Assembly (NCBI RefSeq): GCF_004340525.1
Contig: NZ_SLWX01000003.1
Coordinates: 62,001-126,000 of the forward strand
Source: Chromatocurvus halotolerans
Lineage (GTDB): Bacteria; Pseudomonadota; Gammaproteobacteria; Pseudomonadales; Halieaceae
Direction: 5' to 3'
DNA: 64,000 bases
Position 1 is the stretch's first letter, and every line of letters starts with the position of its first letter. The position numbers and the translations under genes were made by a program. Positions 26,819 through 34,938 of the stretch are shown here, piece after piece. The notes under the pieces were generated by a model. The model did no database searches. It worked only from the letters and a program-made list of their open reading frames with translations, and had not been told where the DNA came from.

Positions 26819-27973
26819 TCAGAACAGCTCGATCACTGCCAGCGCCAGCAGTGGAATCACAAAGAACACGCCGAGAATGTAGGCGAGGACGAACAGTCGG
26901 TTTCGCTGCGCCAGGTCTGCCAGACCTTCCGCGATGACGATCGGCAGTGGGCGTAACCAGGGCAGTCCGTAAATGATCAGAATGGCGAGAATATTGAAGG
27001 ACAGATGGATCAGCGCGATCTGCAGGGCCAGTACCGCGGTGGGTCCGCTGATTGCGGTGGCGGCGAGCAATGCAGTGACCGTGGTGCCAAGATTCGCACC
27101 GAGCGTGAACGGGTAGACCTGCCGCAGCGTGAACACCCCGGTGCCGGCAAGCGGAACGATCAGCGCGGTGGTGGTTGACGACGACTGTACGGCCACCGTA
27201 ATGATGCCGCCCGAGAGCATGCCCGAGAGCGGTCCGCGGCCGACGGCAGAGTGCATTATCTCCTTGGCCCGCCCCACCATGACCCGGCGCAATACCTTGC
27301 CGATGGTCGTGACGGAAAACACGATCGCAGCAATGCCGATAACAATCAGCGCCACCCCGGACCAGAGCGTTGGTAGCCAGGACACGGCACCGGCAAGAAC
27401 ATCGTTGGCGGGTGACAGCAGCACTTTCATGAAGTTGACGTCTTTCATGCTCAGGTTGGCATCGCCCACCAGCAGGGCTGCGACAGCCTGGCTAGCTATC
27501 TCAAGAGGGTGAAACAACAGCTCCAGCGGCAGCAGAATACCGACGGCGAGCAGGTTGAAGCTGTCATGCACCGTGGCGGCGGAAAAGGCACGGCGGAACT
27601 CCTCACCGTTGCGAACGTGGCCGAGGCTGACAATGGTGCTGGTCAGCGAGGTGCCGATATTCGCGCCCATGGCCAGCGGGATTGCAATGCCCAGCGGCAG
27701 TCCACCGGCGACCATGCCGACAATAATCGATGTGACCGTACTTGAACTCTGGATGAGTGCCGTGGCAACCACCCCGACGATCAGTGCGATGACGGGGTTG
27801 GTGGCGAACGCAAACAGTTCCCGCGCATTGCCCCCGGTGGCAGTCTTGAAGCCGTCGCCGATGGCGCCGACAGCGGCGAGCAGCAAATACACGAGTGCAG
27901 CGACAATCAGCCATGATCGCCACTGCGTCTGTTTTGACTCTGTATAGGAGAGAATCTCTGCGTTTGCGGTCAT
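26819..27973 (-). CDS. Na+/phosphate cotransporter (NptA/PF02690 type)
   Basis: 384 residues from the ATG at 27973; longer starts at 28036 or 28054 would run into a Pho-box-like site. The protein is almost entirely transmembrane and contains the two inverted-repeat signatures of Na/Pi cotransporters, ATALIQSSSTVTS and ITVAVQSSSTTTAL, each followed by a GANIGTSLTS or GANLGTTVTA segment. It imports phosphate using the sodium gradient, which suits a marine habitat. It has no C-terminal PhoU domain. It is the first gene of a three-gene unit with the small helical protein (44-base gap) and the PstS-like protein. Confidence 0.87.
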   Translation of the reverse strand: MTANAEILSYTESKQTQWRSWLIVAALVYLLLAAVGAIGDGFKTATGGNARELFAFATNPVIALIVGVVATALIQSSSTVTSIIVGMVAGGLPLGIAIPLAMGANIGTSLTSTIVSLGHVRNGEEFRRAFSAATVHDSFNLLAVGILLPLELLFHPLEIASQAVAALLVGDANLSMKDVNFMKVLLSPANDVLAGAVSWLPTLWSGVALIVIGIAAIVFSVTTIGKVLRRVMVGRAKEIMHSAVGRGPLSGMLSGGIITVAVQSSSTTTALIVPLAGTGVFTLRQVYPFTLGANLGTTVTALLAATAISGPTAVLALQIALIHLSFNILAILIIYGLPWLRPLPIVIAEGLADLAQRNRLFVLAYILGVFFVIPLLALAVIELF

Positions 27974-28036
27974 AAACCCATACTGCCAGTGACGGATGCT
28001 GACGCGTAAAATGACACGACAGAATGCACGAGACAT

Positions 28037-28054
28037 GTGACGGTTTCGTGACAA
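28037..28054 (-). promoter_or_regulatory. Pho-box-like site upstream of the Na+/Pi symporter operon
   Basis: On the reverse strand TTGTCAC and CCGTCAC are spaced exactly 11 bases apart (TTGTCAC-GAAA-CCGTCAC), each matching the PhoB unit CTGTCAT at five of seven positions. It lies about 64 bases upstream of the symporter ATG. No convincing -10 was found, so the promoter itself is not called. Confidence 0.55.
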
Positions 28055-28082
28055 TGGCCGCGCACCCCGACCGCATCATCGA

Positions 28083-30863
28083 CTAGCCGGTTACTCCGAG
28101 ACCGGCGGCGATGGCGTTGACGCTGAGCAGCAGCTGCGGCAGAAGTGCCTCCGCTTCGGCGTTCCTGCCCTCTCGCCGCAACTCGCGCCAGTGGGCGAGG
28201 AGCCCCACCTGGTGGCGATGCAGTGGCGCCAGGGCCTCGGTACGGCGGCGGATAATGCTGTGGATGCGCGGTCTTGCCTGCGCCAGGGGTGCACCATAGA
28301 CCGTCTCGAGCATTGCCCCGGTGCGAGCGTACTCCTGTTCGATTTGCGCGAGAATGCGCGAGCCCTGCCCGGCGTCATCGACCAGCCCTGCGTATTCGCG
28401 CATCACCGGCAGCGATGCGGTCATCCACGCAGTGGCAATATTGCTGAGCAGGTAGTGCAGCGGTGGCCAGCGCGCCGACGTCTCTGCCTTCGCCTCGATG
28501 ATGCGCGCCAGCTGTTCTGGCGCGTCCCGCTGCAGTGACGCGAGGGCGCTGCCGAGGCCATACCAGCCGGGCAGCACAAAGCGCGACTGGTTCCAGGCAA
28601 AGACCCAGGGGATGGCCCTGAGGTCAGCGAGGCTGCGCTGTCCCGTGCGGCGCGGGGGTCGCGAACCGATGCGGCTGGCCTCAAGGACATCAATGGGCGT
28701 GGCCTGGCCGAAAAAGGCAATAAAGCCCTCGGCCTCCAGCAGCCTCCGGTAGGCAGCGCGACTTTCCGCCGCCAGGCGGTCCATGATGGCGGGCAGGTCC
28801 TGCGGGTCGTTGCGCCCGAGGCGGTCGAACGCGGCCGCCGCAAATGCGCCGGCGCCGAGCAGTTCAAGGTGGTGAGACGCCGTGCCCTGATTGGCATACT
28901 TCTGCGAGATGGTCTCGCCCTGTTCCGTGACCCGCAGGTCGCCGCGCACCGTGTGTGGCGGCAGGGCACGGATAAAGCGATGGGTTGGCCCGGCGCCGCG
29001 GCCGATGGTGCCGCCGCGGCCGTGGAAGAAACGCACGCGCACACCGTGACGGTCGCCGATCTCCGCCAGCGCCCGCTGGGCGCGATACAGGGTCCACAGA
29101 CTGGCGACGATACCGCCGTCCTTGCCCGAGTCGCTGTAGCCCACCATGACCTGCTGCTGTGGCTGCGTTTCCCCGTCCCTGCGCTGCCGGTATTGCAGAC
29201 TTCGGGCTACCATCGGGTGACGAAGATAATCGTCGAGAATATCGGGTGCCCGCTCAAGATCGTCTATCGTCTCGAACAACGGCACCACCTCCAGCGGGCA
29301 CACCATAACGCCGTCCAGGTCCTCCAGCAGGCCCGCGTCGCGCGCCAGCAGGTACACCGCGAGCAGGTCCTCGGCGCTGCGCGTCATGCTCACGATCAGC
29401 GCCCCGATGCCGTCCGGGCCGCACTCGCGCAGGTGCGTCGCCAGCACCTGCAGGGGGTCGAGCGCTGTCTGTGCCGCCCCGGAAGGAATACGGGCAGGGC
29501 TGGTGAAGGGCCGCGAGCTGCGCAGCTCTTTTTCCAGCAGCTGCCGCCTGCGCCCGGCTGACCAGTCGCCGTACGCGGCGCCGTCTTCGACACCGGCGTG
29601 GCAGAGCAGGGACCCCAGTGCGCTGTCGTGGACCGTGCTGTTCTGGCGGACGTCGAGGCGAGCGAGGTGAAAGCCGAATCTTCGCAGCCGGGTGCGCAGT
29701 GGCAGGATATCGCTGTCTACCAGCCGCGCTGCGCCGAGGCTGTGCAACGCCTGCTCAAGCGGGGCAAGGGCATTGTCCAGTTCGCCGGCACGCAGGAAGT
29801 CTCCCGGCGCTTTTTCTCCGCGCCGCGGCAGGCTTGCCCGCAACAGATTCACGTACTGACGGAACGGCTCCTCGGCATTGCGTTCCAGCGCTGGCGTCGC
29901 GCGCTCGCCGAGGACAAGCCTGCGTTCGGCAATGGCATCGCGCAGTGATGGCGGCGGTAGCTGGCCATTAAGAGAAATGCTCAGTCTGCTGGCGAGGTCC
30001 TCGAGGTCGCGGTCAAGCAGTGTCAGCGCGGCCTCCCGGTGATGCTGGAGCGTCTCCGCGGTGATGTCCCCGGTAACGCCAGGATGGCCGTCGCGATCAC
30101 CACCTACCCAGCTGCCGAAGACCACCCGAGGCAGAGCGTCGACGCCGGCAGGGGCGGGTTCCTTCAGGCCCGCCGCTGTCCACGCCTGACGCAGCCGGGC
30201 GTCGAAAGCCATGGTCGCCTGAGGGAACACGCTCCCGAGAAAATGCATGATGAGCCGTCGCTCATCGGCCAGCCGCGGCTTCTCCAGATAGATTTCGCCG
30301 GTTCGCCACAGGCGCTCCAGACAGGCGTCGGTGTCGCGCGCCAGCGCCGCCTGCTCGGCCGGGGTCCACATGCTGTTTTCCCGCGCAACCAGCAGCTGGT
30401 ACAGCCGGCGGTGGTGCTCGAGAACGGTCTGGCGCTTGGCTTCGGTGGGGTGGGCTGTCAGTACGGGCTCGATGCGCAGCGACGCGAGTATCTCTGCCAT
30501 CGCGCGGCCGTCGAGTCCCGCGGCGAGCGCCTGCGTGAAGGCCTGCTCCCAGGCACCGGACTCGCCGGCTTTGGCGCCGCGCCGCTCGGTGGCGCGGCGG
30601 GTCTGCACCACCGCGTTTTCCTCGGCGAGGTTGAGCAATTGAAAGGCAATGGAAAAGGCCTGCAGGCAGTCCTCCGCGATGTCCGCAGGCAGCTCCGCTA
30701 CCGGTACGTGGGGCTGCTCGCGCCACAGCGTTTGCCAGGGCAGGCAGTCGGCTACCCGCGGTTGACCGATGCTCGTCAACACCCGGGCCAGTGACTGCAT
30801 CAGGAAGCGCAGGCTTTCCTCGCCGTAATCGTCTGGGGATGTCTTCACGGCTCGATCATTCAT
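28083..30863 (-). CDS. ppc: Phosphoenolpyruvate carboxylase
   Basis: A 926-residue bacterial-type PEP carboxylase, close to the usual 880-930. Both catalytic signatures are present: VLTAHPTEAKRQT with the essential His138, and VGYSDSGKDGG. FHGRGGTIGRGAGPT is the glycine-rich loop, and the C-terminus SVNAIAAGLGVTG matches the family's conserved NGIAAGMRNTG end. It carboxylates PEP to oxaloacetate, feeding the TCA cycle anaplerotically. It starts 46 bases after the PyrD-PyrK fusion gene, with which it may be co-transcribed, and ends about 30 bases from the Pho-box-like site of the symporter unit. Confidence 0.95.
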   Translation of the reverse strand: MNDRAVKTSPDDYGEESLRFLMQSLARVLTSIGQPRVADCLPWQTLWREQPHVPVAELPADIAEDCLQAFSIAFQLLNLAEENAVVQTRRATERRGAKAGESGAWEQAFTQALAAGLDGRAMAEILASLRIEPVLTAHPTEAKRQTVLEHHRRLYQLLVARENSMWTPAEQAALARDTDACLERLWRTGEIYLEKPRLADERRLIMHFLGSVFPQATMAFDARLRQAWTAAGLKEPAPAGVDALPRVVFGSWVGGDRDGHPGVTGDITAETLQHHREAALTLLDRDLEDLASRLSISLNGQLPPPSLRDAIAERRLVLGERATPALERNAEEPFRQYVNLLRASLPRRGEKAPGDFLRAGELDNALAPLEQALHSLGAARLVDSDILPLRTRLRRFGFHLARLDVRQNSTVHDSALGSLLCHAGVEDGAAYGDWSAGRRRQLLEKELRSSRPFTSPARIPSGAAQTALDPLQVLATHLRECGPDGIGALIVSMTRSAEDLLAVYLLARDAGLLEDLDGVMVCPLEVVPLFETIDDLERAPDILDDYLRHPMVARSLQYRQRRDGETQPQQQVMVGYSDSGKDGGIVASLWTLYRAQRALAEIGDRHGVRVRFFHGRGGTIGRGAGPTHRFIRALPPHTVRGDLRVTEQGETISQKYANQGTASHHLELLGAGAFAAAAFDRLGRNDPQDLPAIMDRLAAESRAAYRRLLEAEGFIAFFGQATPIDVLEASRIGSRPPRRTGQRSLADLRAIPWVFAWNQSRFVLPGWYGLGSALASLQRDAPEQLARIIEAKAETSARWPPLHYLLSNIATAWMTASLPVMREYAGLVDDAGQGSRILAQIEQEYARTGAMLETVYGAPLAQARPRIHSIIRRRTEALAPLHRHQVGLLAHWRELRREGRNAEAEALLPQLLLSVNAIAAGLGVTG

Positions 30864-30909
30864 CCGGGGTTTTTCAGACCAGAGTAGCAGCTTTGCCGGC
30901 AGCGACCAG

Positions 30910-32538
30910 CTATAGAGACAGGAAGGGACCGTCCACGCAGCCGCGCCTGCCGTCGGGCGCCGCGCAGGCGCCGCAGATGCCGACGCCGCACTTGGTCAGG
31001 TAGTCGATGGCGCTGAAAATCTGGCTGTCGTCGCAGAATTCCCGCTGCACGGCGACGGCGGCGTGGACCATGGGCTCCGGGCCGCAGTTGTAGAACACCA
31101 GTGCCGCCAGCTCTTCCCGGGACATCCCAGCCAGGCGCTCGCGCAACAGCTCGGTCACGCGGCCATGGAAGCCCGCGCTGCCGTCGTCGGTCGACACGTG
31201 CACGGTGGCAATGTCCCGGCATTCCTCGAGAAAATACAGGCGCTCCGCGCTGCGTGCGCCGGTGAAGATCTCGGCGTTGCCGAAATCCCGCGCAATCTGG
31301 TAGACCGCCGCCAGGCCGGTGCCGCCGGCGACCGCCATGATACGGGCATCCTCCGGGGGCTCGACCGGTACACCATGGGGTCCGCGCACATAGGCTTCCG
31401 TCCCCGCGGGCAGGTCCATCAGGGCGTGGGTGAACTGGCCCACATCGATGGCCACCAGGGTGAACGGATCGTCGCTGAGCACGGAGAAAGGCTTCTCGCC
31501 AAGACCGGGTATCCACAGGAAGACAAACTCGCCTGCCTGCACGTTGACCCTGCGGTCGAAGGTGAGCAGGGCGATGTCCGTGCAGACGCGCTCATTGCGC
31601 ACCAGGGTCACGGGCCTAAAGCGCATGTCGGTGTCGTACTGTACCTGCGATTCGGCGCTGTCGCGGCCGGATTCAAGGTCGCTTTCCAGCGTGCGGAAAT
31701 AGGCGGCCATCTCCGGCGTGTCCATCCCGGTCAGCGCCGACCCCACGCCGACAATGCTGGCGCCGGCGGCGAGGCTTTCGCGCACGTCTTCCGCGCTGCT
31801 GATACCGCCGCAGCCGATGATCGGCAGATCGCTCACCGCGCGCACTTCGCGAATGCACTTGAGGGCGATGGGCAGTACGCCCTTGCCGGACATGCCGCCG
31901 GCACCATTGCTCAGCACGGGGTGGCCATGAGAGGAGGTGTAGCCGGGGCCGACGGTGTTGATGGCGCAGAAGCCGTCCGCGCCTGCCGCCTCGGCAGCGC
32001 GGGCAATGGCGGCGATATCCGGGGTATTCGGCGTCAGCTTGGGAATGACCGGGATGTCCACAGCGGCTTTTACCGCGCGCACGATCTCGGCCACCAGTTC
32101 CGGGTCCTGGCCCATCGCCATGCCGTAGCCCTGGGCGTGGGGACAGGACAGGTTGAGCTCCAGACCGTCGGACACCGGCGCCAGCAGCTTCGCCACGGCC
32201 ACGAATTCCTCGACGCTGCCGCCAAAGATGGAGGTCAGCAGGAAGCGATTCTCAGGCACTTTCAATGCCCCGAGAACCTCCAGTGATGCCGCGGCACCGG
32301 GATTGGTGAGGCCCACCGCATTGACGAAGCAGCCCGGGGCGTACTGGCTGTAGACCGGCTCGCGGTTGCCCGTGCGCGGCTCCAGACCAATGCTCTTGGT
32401 GGTGATCACGCCGACCTGGGGCATATGGTCGAACACGTACTGGATGATCGGCCCTGCGGTGGTCACGACGCCCGAGGGAATAGTAAACAGCCCTGAAAGA
32501 CGCTTGCCGAAGAAGTCAGTGCTTACATTCGCTTTCAC
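30910..32538 (-). CDS. Dihydroorotate dehydrogenase fused to PyrK-type electron-transfer domain
   Basis: 542 residues. Residues 1-300 are a class 1 DHODH barrel: TIPSGVVTTAG, GCFVNAVGLTNPG, LELNLSCPH with the Cys used as base in class 1B, PKLTPNTPD and the FMN phosphate loop GCGGISSAEDV. Residues about 315-542 are a ferredoxin-reductase module: a KPFSVL flavin motif, AVAGGTGLAAVY and a terminal [2Fe-2S] motif KCGVGICGACAAP then C. This combines PyrDB and PyrK, normally separate subunits of NAD+-dependent DHODH, in one chain. It should oxidise dihydroorotate for pyrimidine synthesis; a related flavoprotein role is possible. It starts at a GTG overlapping the methyltransferase stop (GTGA), with GGAG upstream. 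Confidence 0.83.
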   Translation of the reverse strand: MKANVSTDFFGKRLSGLFTIPSGVVTTAGPIIQYVFDHMPQVGVITTKSIGLEPRTGNREPVYSQYAPGCFVNAVGLTNPGAAASLEVLGALKVPENRFLLTSIFGGSVEEFVAVAKLLAPVSDGLELNLSCPHAQGYGMAMGQDPELVAEIVRAVKAAVDIPVIPKLTPNTPDIAAIARAAEAAGADGFCAINTVGPGYTSSHGHPVLSNGAGGMSGKGVLPIALKCIREVRAVSDLPIIGCGGISSAEDVRESLAAGASIVGVGSALTGMDTPEMAAYFRTLESDLESGRDSAESQVQYDTDMRFRPVTLVRNERVCTDIALLTFDRRVNVQAGEFVFLWIPGLGEKPFSVLSDDPFTLVAIDVGQFTHALMDLPAGTEAYVRGPHGVPVEPPEDARIMAVAGGTGLAAVYQIARDFGNAEIFTGARSAERLYFLEECRDIATVHVSTDDGSAGFHGRVTELLRERLAGMSREELAALVFYNCGPEPMVHAAVAVQREFCDDSQIFSAIDYLTKCGVGICGACAAPDGRRGCVDGPFLSL

Positions 32539-33206
32539 AGCAGGCGCTCCACCGTGTGATAGACCGTGCGGCGCTTTTTACTGAGCCCCATTTTCTTGCG
32601 CGCGCCGGTTTTTGTCGACATGACCAGCCGGTAGGAAATATCGGTATGACGCATGGCAATGCCATGTACCAGCCCCGCCCACCACTCGGGGGGGTGTAGC
32701 GTGCAGTGGGCATTCTGCCCGTTGGGCAGGTTCTTGACGGCGGGAAAGCAGGCAACGTTGGCGAACACGAACCTGCGCGCGTAGCTGAACATTTCCTCGA
32801 TGATCCAGGGCACGTCCGGCTCGGTGATGTGCTCGAGGACATCGGTGCTGATAACGCCGTCGTACTGCTGGTCCGGCAGTGTGCTGAAAGGCTCGTAGCC
32901 CGGGTCGTAGCAGCGAATGTCATCGACGCCCCAGTAGGACTGGATGCTGTCTGCCGTTAACTGTGGTGTGACGCGGATATCGCTCTGCTGGTAGGCGAGG
33001 CCCTTGCCGGCGCCATAATCGAGGATGCTGCGTGCGCCAGTGTGCGTGATCATCGCGCGGATGTCCGCCGCGTGGTTGATCAGCATTTTGCCGGGGAAGG
33101 TGTCCTTCCCCGACTTGCCGGCGGACTGTTCGCCCTCTTCGTGCATGGTTTCATACATGCGCACCATTTCCAGATACTCTGGACTGGGGTTGTCTCGGGT
33201 ATACAT
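32535..33206 (-). CDS. SAM-dependent class I methyltransferase
   Basis: 223 residues from the ATG at 33206, chosen for GAGG six bases upstream; an ATG at 33227 is the alternative. The open frame continues into selO but without a ribosome site. Motif I of class I methyltransferases appears as ILDYGAGKGLAY, followed by a motif IV-like DGVISTDVLEHI. The N-terminus MYTRDNPSPEYLEMVRMYETMH is distinctive. The C-terminal end is basic (ARKKMGLSKKRR). The substrate is unknown. The stop overlaps the start of the PyrD-PyrK gene, and selO ends 100 bases upstream on the same strand. Confidence 0.77.
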   Translation of the reverse strand: MYTRDNPSPEYLEMVRMYETMHEEGEQSAGKSGKDTFPGKMLINHAADIRAMITHTGARSILDYGAGKGLAYQQSDIRVTPQLTADSIQSYWGVDDIRCYDPGYEPFSTLPDQQYDGVISTDVLEHITEPDVPWIIEEMFSYARRFVFANVACFPAVKNLPNGQNAHCTLHPPEWWAGLVHGIAMRHTDISYRLVMSTKTGARKKMGLSKKRRTVYHTVERLL

Positions 33207-33306
33207 CGGGGCCTCACGCGGTGCCATCACGGCGGGGTTGTTGTCCTTCCGGGCGGCGATGCTACCACCGTTGCCCGCGGCTTCACAGCGGTCCCGGCGG
33301 TGGCTT

Positions 33307-34791
33307 TCAGGTGCCACAGAAGGTCTGTTGCACCGCCTCTTCCGGGGCTGCGGGCGTCGCCAGCTCGAGGTCGCGGGCATCGAAGCTGAACGGCGCAACG
33401 AAACGCGCGGCGAAGCGGTTGAAGGGTGCGTGATCCCCGTTCTCGGCGGCATCAATGGCGCGCTGCACCAGGTGGTTGCGCGGAATGAACAGCGGATTAC
33501 GGTGTCGCATGGCATCCCGCAGTGCGGCGGCATCATTTTTCTCACGGTCCAGTCGCGCCATCCAGCGCTCGCGCCAGTCGTCGAGATCCGCGGGCGCACG
33601 GTACAGCGGCTCCAGAGCCCGCGTTTCCGCATCCGGCGCGGGCAGCCCGCTCAAGTAGCGAAACGTCAGGGTGAAGTCAAGGCGGTGCTGCGCCATGATG
33701 TCGAACAGGTCCTCAACCAGCGTGGCGTCATCCTCGTCGATCGCAGACAGGCCAAGCTTGGCCGCCAGTCCTTTCGCATGGGCGTCGGAGAACAGTCCCG
33801 GGAAGGTCTCAATGGCTGCCCGCGCAAGCGCCACCGCGCGTTCCTTGTCGTCTGCAATGAGCGGCACCAGGGTCTCTGCCAGTCGCGCCAGGTTCCAGTG
33901 GGCGATGCCGGGCTGATTGCGGTAGGCGTAGCGACCGGCATAGTCGATGGAGCTGAACACGGCATCCGGTTGAAATCCTTCGATAAAGGCGCAGGGGCCA
34001 TAGTCGACGGTTTCGCCGCAGAGCAGCATGTTGTCCGTATTCATGACGCCGTGGACAAAGCCCAGGTGCTGCCAGTGCGCGACCAGCGCCGCCTGGCGGG
34101 CAATCACTGCTTCCAGCATCGCCAGCGCGGGATTCTCGTGGTCGGCAACTTCCGGGTAGTGGCGCGCCAGGACATGATCGACCAGTGTCCGCAGTGCCTC
34201 CAGGTCCTCGCGCGCGGCGAAAAACTGGAAGGTCCCGATGCGGATATGGCTGCTGGCGACCCGGGCGAGAATGGCCCCGGGCTCTACCCGGTTACGGATG
34301 ACCTTCTCGCCGGTGGTCACCGCGGCAAGGGCGCGGGTGCTGGGAACCCCCATCGCATGCATGGCCTCACTGACCAGATACTCGCGTACGACGGGCCCCA
34401 GCGGTGAGCGACCGTCGCCGGAGCGGGAGTAAGGGGTGCGTCCGGAGCCCTTGAGCTGTATGTCAAAACGCCTGCCCTCGCGGTCGAGAACCTCGCCGAG
34501 CAGCAGCGCGCGGCCGTCGCCCAGCTGCGGATTGAACTGTCCGAACTGATGTCCCGCATACACCGTGGCGATGGAGGCGGCGCCCTTGGGAACGGCGTTG
34601 CCAGCAAGAACCGCCACGCCCGCGTCCGAGGCCAGCCAGTCGGCATCGATGCCCAGCTGCTCGCACAGCGGGGCGTTGACCCGCAGCAGCTCGGGGCTGG
34701 CCACCGGCGTTGCGCTGACCGCGGCGTAAAGACGCGGCGGCAGGCGTGCATAGCTGTTATCGAAGGGGATGACGCTGTCGAGTGTGGGCAT
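33307..34791 (-). CDS. selO: SelO (YdiU) pseudokinase-fold protein AMPylase
   Basis: 494 residues, typical SelO length. The diagnostic N-terminal block YAGHQFGQFNPQLGDGRA, the segment IQLKGSGRTPYSRSGDGR and FVHGVMNTDNM with DYGPCAFIEGF are all present; these form the flipped ATP site used to transfer AMP to Ser, Thr or Tyr. The C-terminus ends FCGT, where the Cys replaces the selenocysteine of eukaryotic SelO and is thought to allow redox control. AGAGGA precedes the ATG. In E. coli SelO affects glutathionylation under oxidative stress. It leads a reverse gene set with a methyltransferase, PyrD-PyrK and ppc. Confidence 0.94.
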   Translation of the reverse strand: MPTLDSVIPFDNSYARLPPRLYAAVSATPVASPELLRVNAPLCEQLGIDADWLASDAGVAVLAGNAVPKGAASIATVYAGHQFGQFNPQLGDGRALLLGEVLDREGRRFDIQLKGSGRTPYSRSGDGRSPLGPVVREYLVSEAMHAMGVPSTRALAAVTTGEKVIRNRVEPGAILARVASSHIRIGTFQFFAAREDLEALRTLVDHVLARHYPEVADHENPALAMLEAVIARQAALVAHWQHLGFVHGVMNTDNMLLCGETVDYGPCAFIEGFQPDAVFSSIDYAGRYAYRNQPGIAHWNLARLAETLVPLIADDKERAVALARAAIETFPGLFSDAHAKGLAAKLGLSAIDEDDATLVEDLFDIMAQHRLDFTLTFRYLSGLPAPDAETRALEPLYRAPADLDDWRERWMARLDREKNDAAALRDAMRHRNPLFIPRNHLVQRAIDAAENGDHAPFNRFAARFVAPFSFDARDLELATPAAPEEAVQQTFCGT

Positions 34792-34938
34792 GCTGTCCTC
34801 TGGCGGTGGCAGATGGTCACCGCATTGCTGTTGGATTCCGTTAGCGGGCAGGGTTAACCTTAGCGGTCATGCGCGGTTATCGCCAATGCCGCCCCGACCG
34901 CCAGGTTACCGAGCTGCCATCGATCGAGTGCCATCGCC

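Noticed and set aside
27974-28054. Longer start for the Na+/Pi symporter
   Set aside because: The extra residues are not symporter-like, and the sequence contains the Pho-box-like repeat, so it is more likely upstream regulatory DNA.
33207-33632. N-terminal extension of the methyltransferase into selO
   Set aside because: The extension overlaps the conserved end of SelO and reads as low-quality sequence; GAGG before the ATG at 33206 supports the shorter start.
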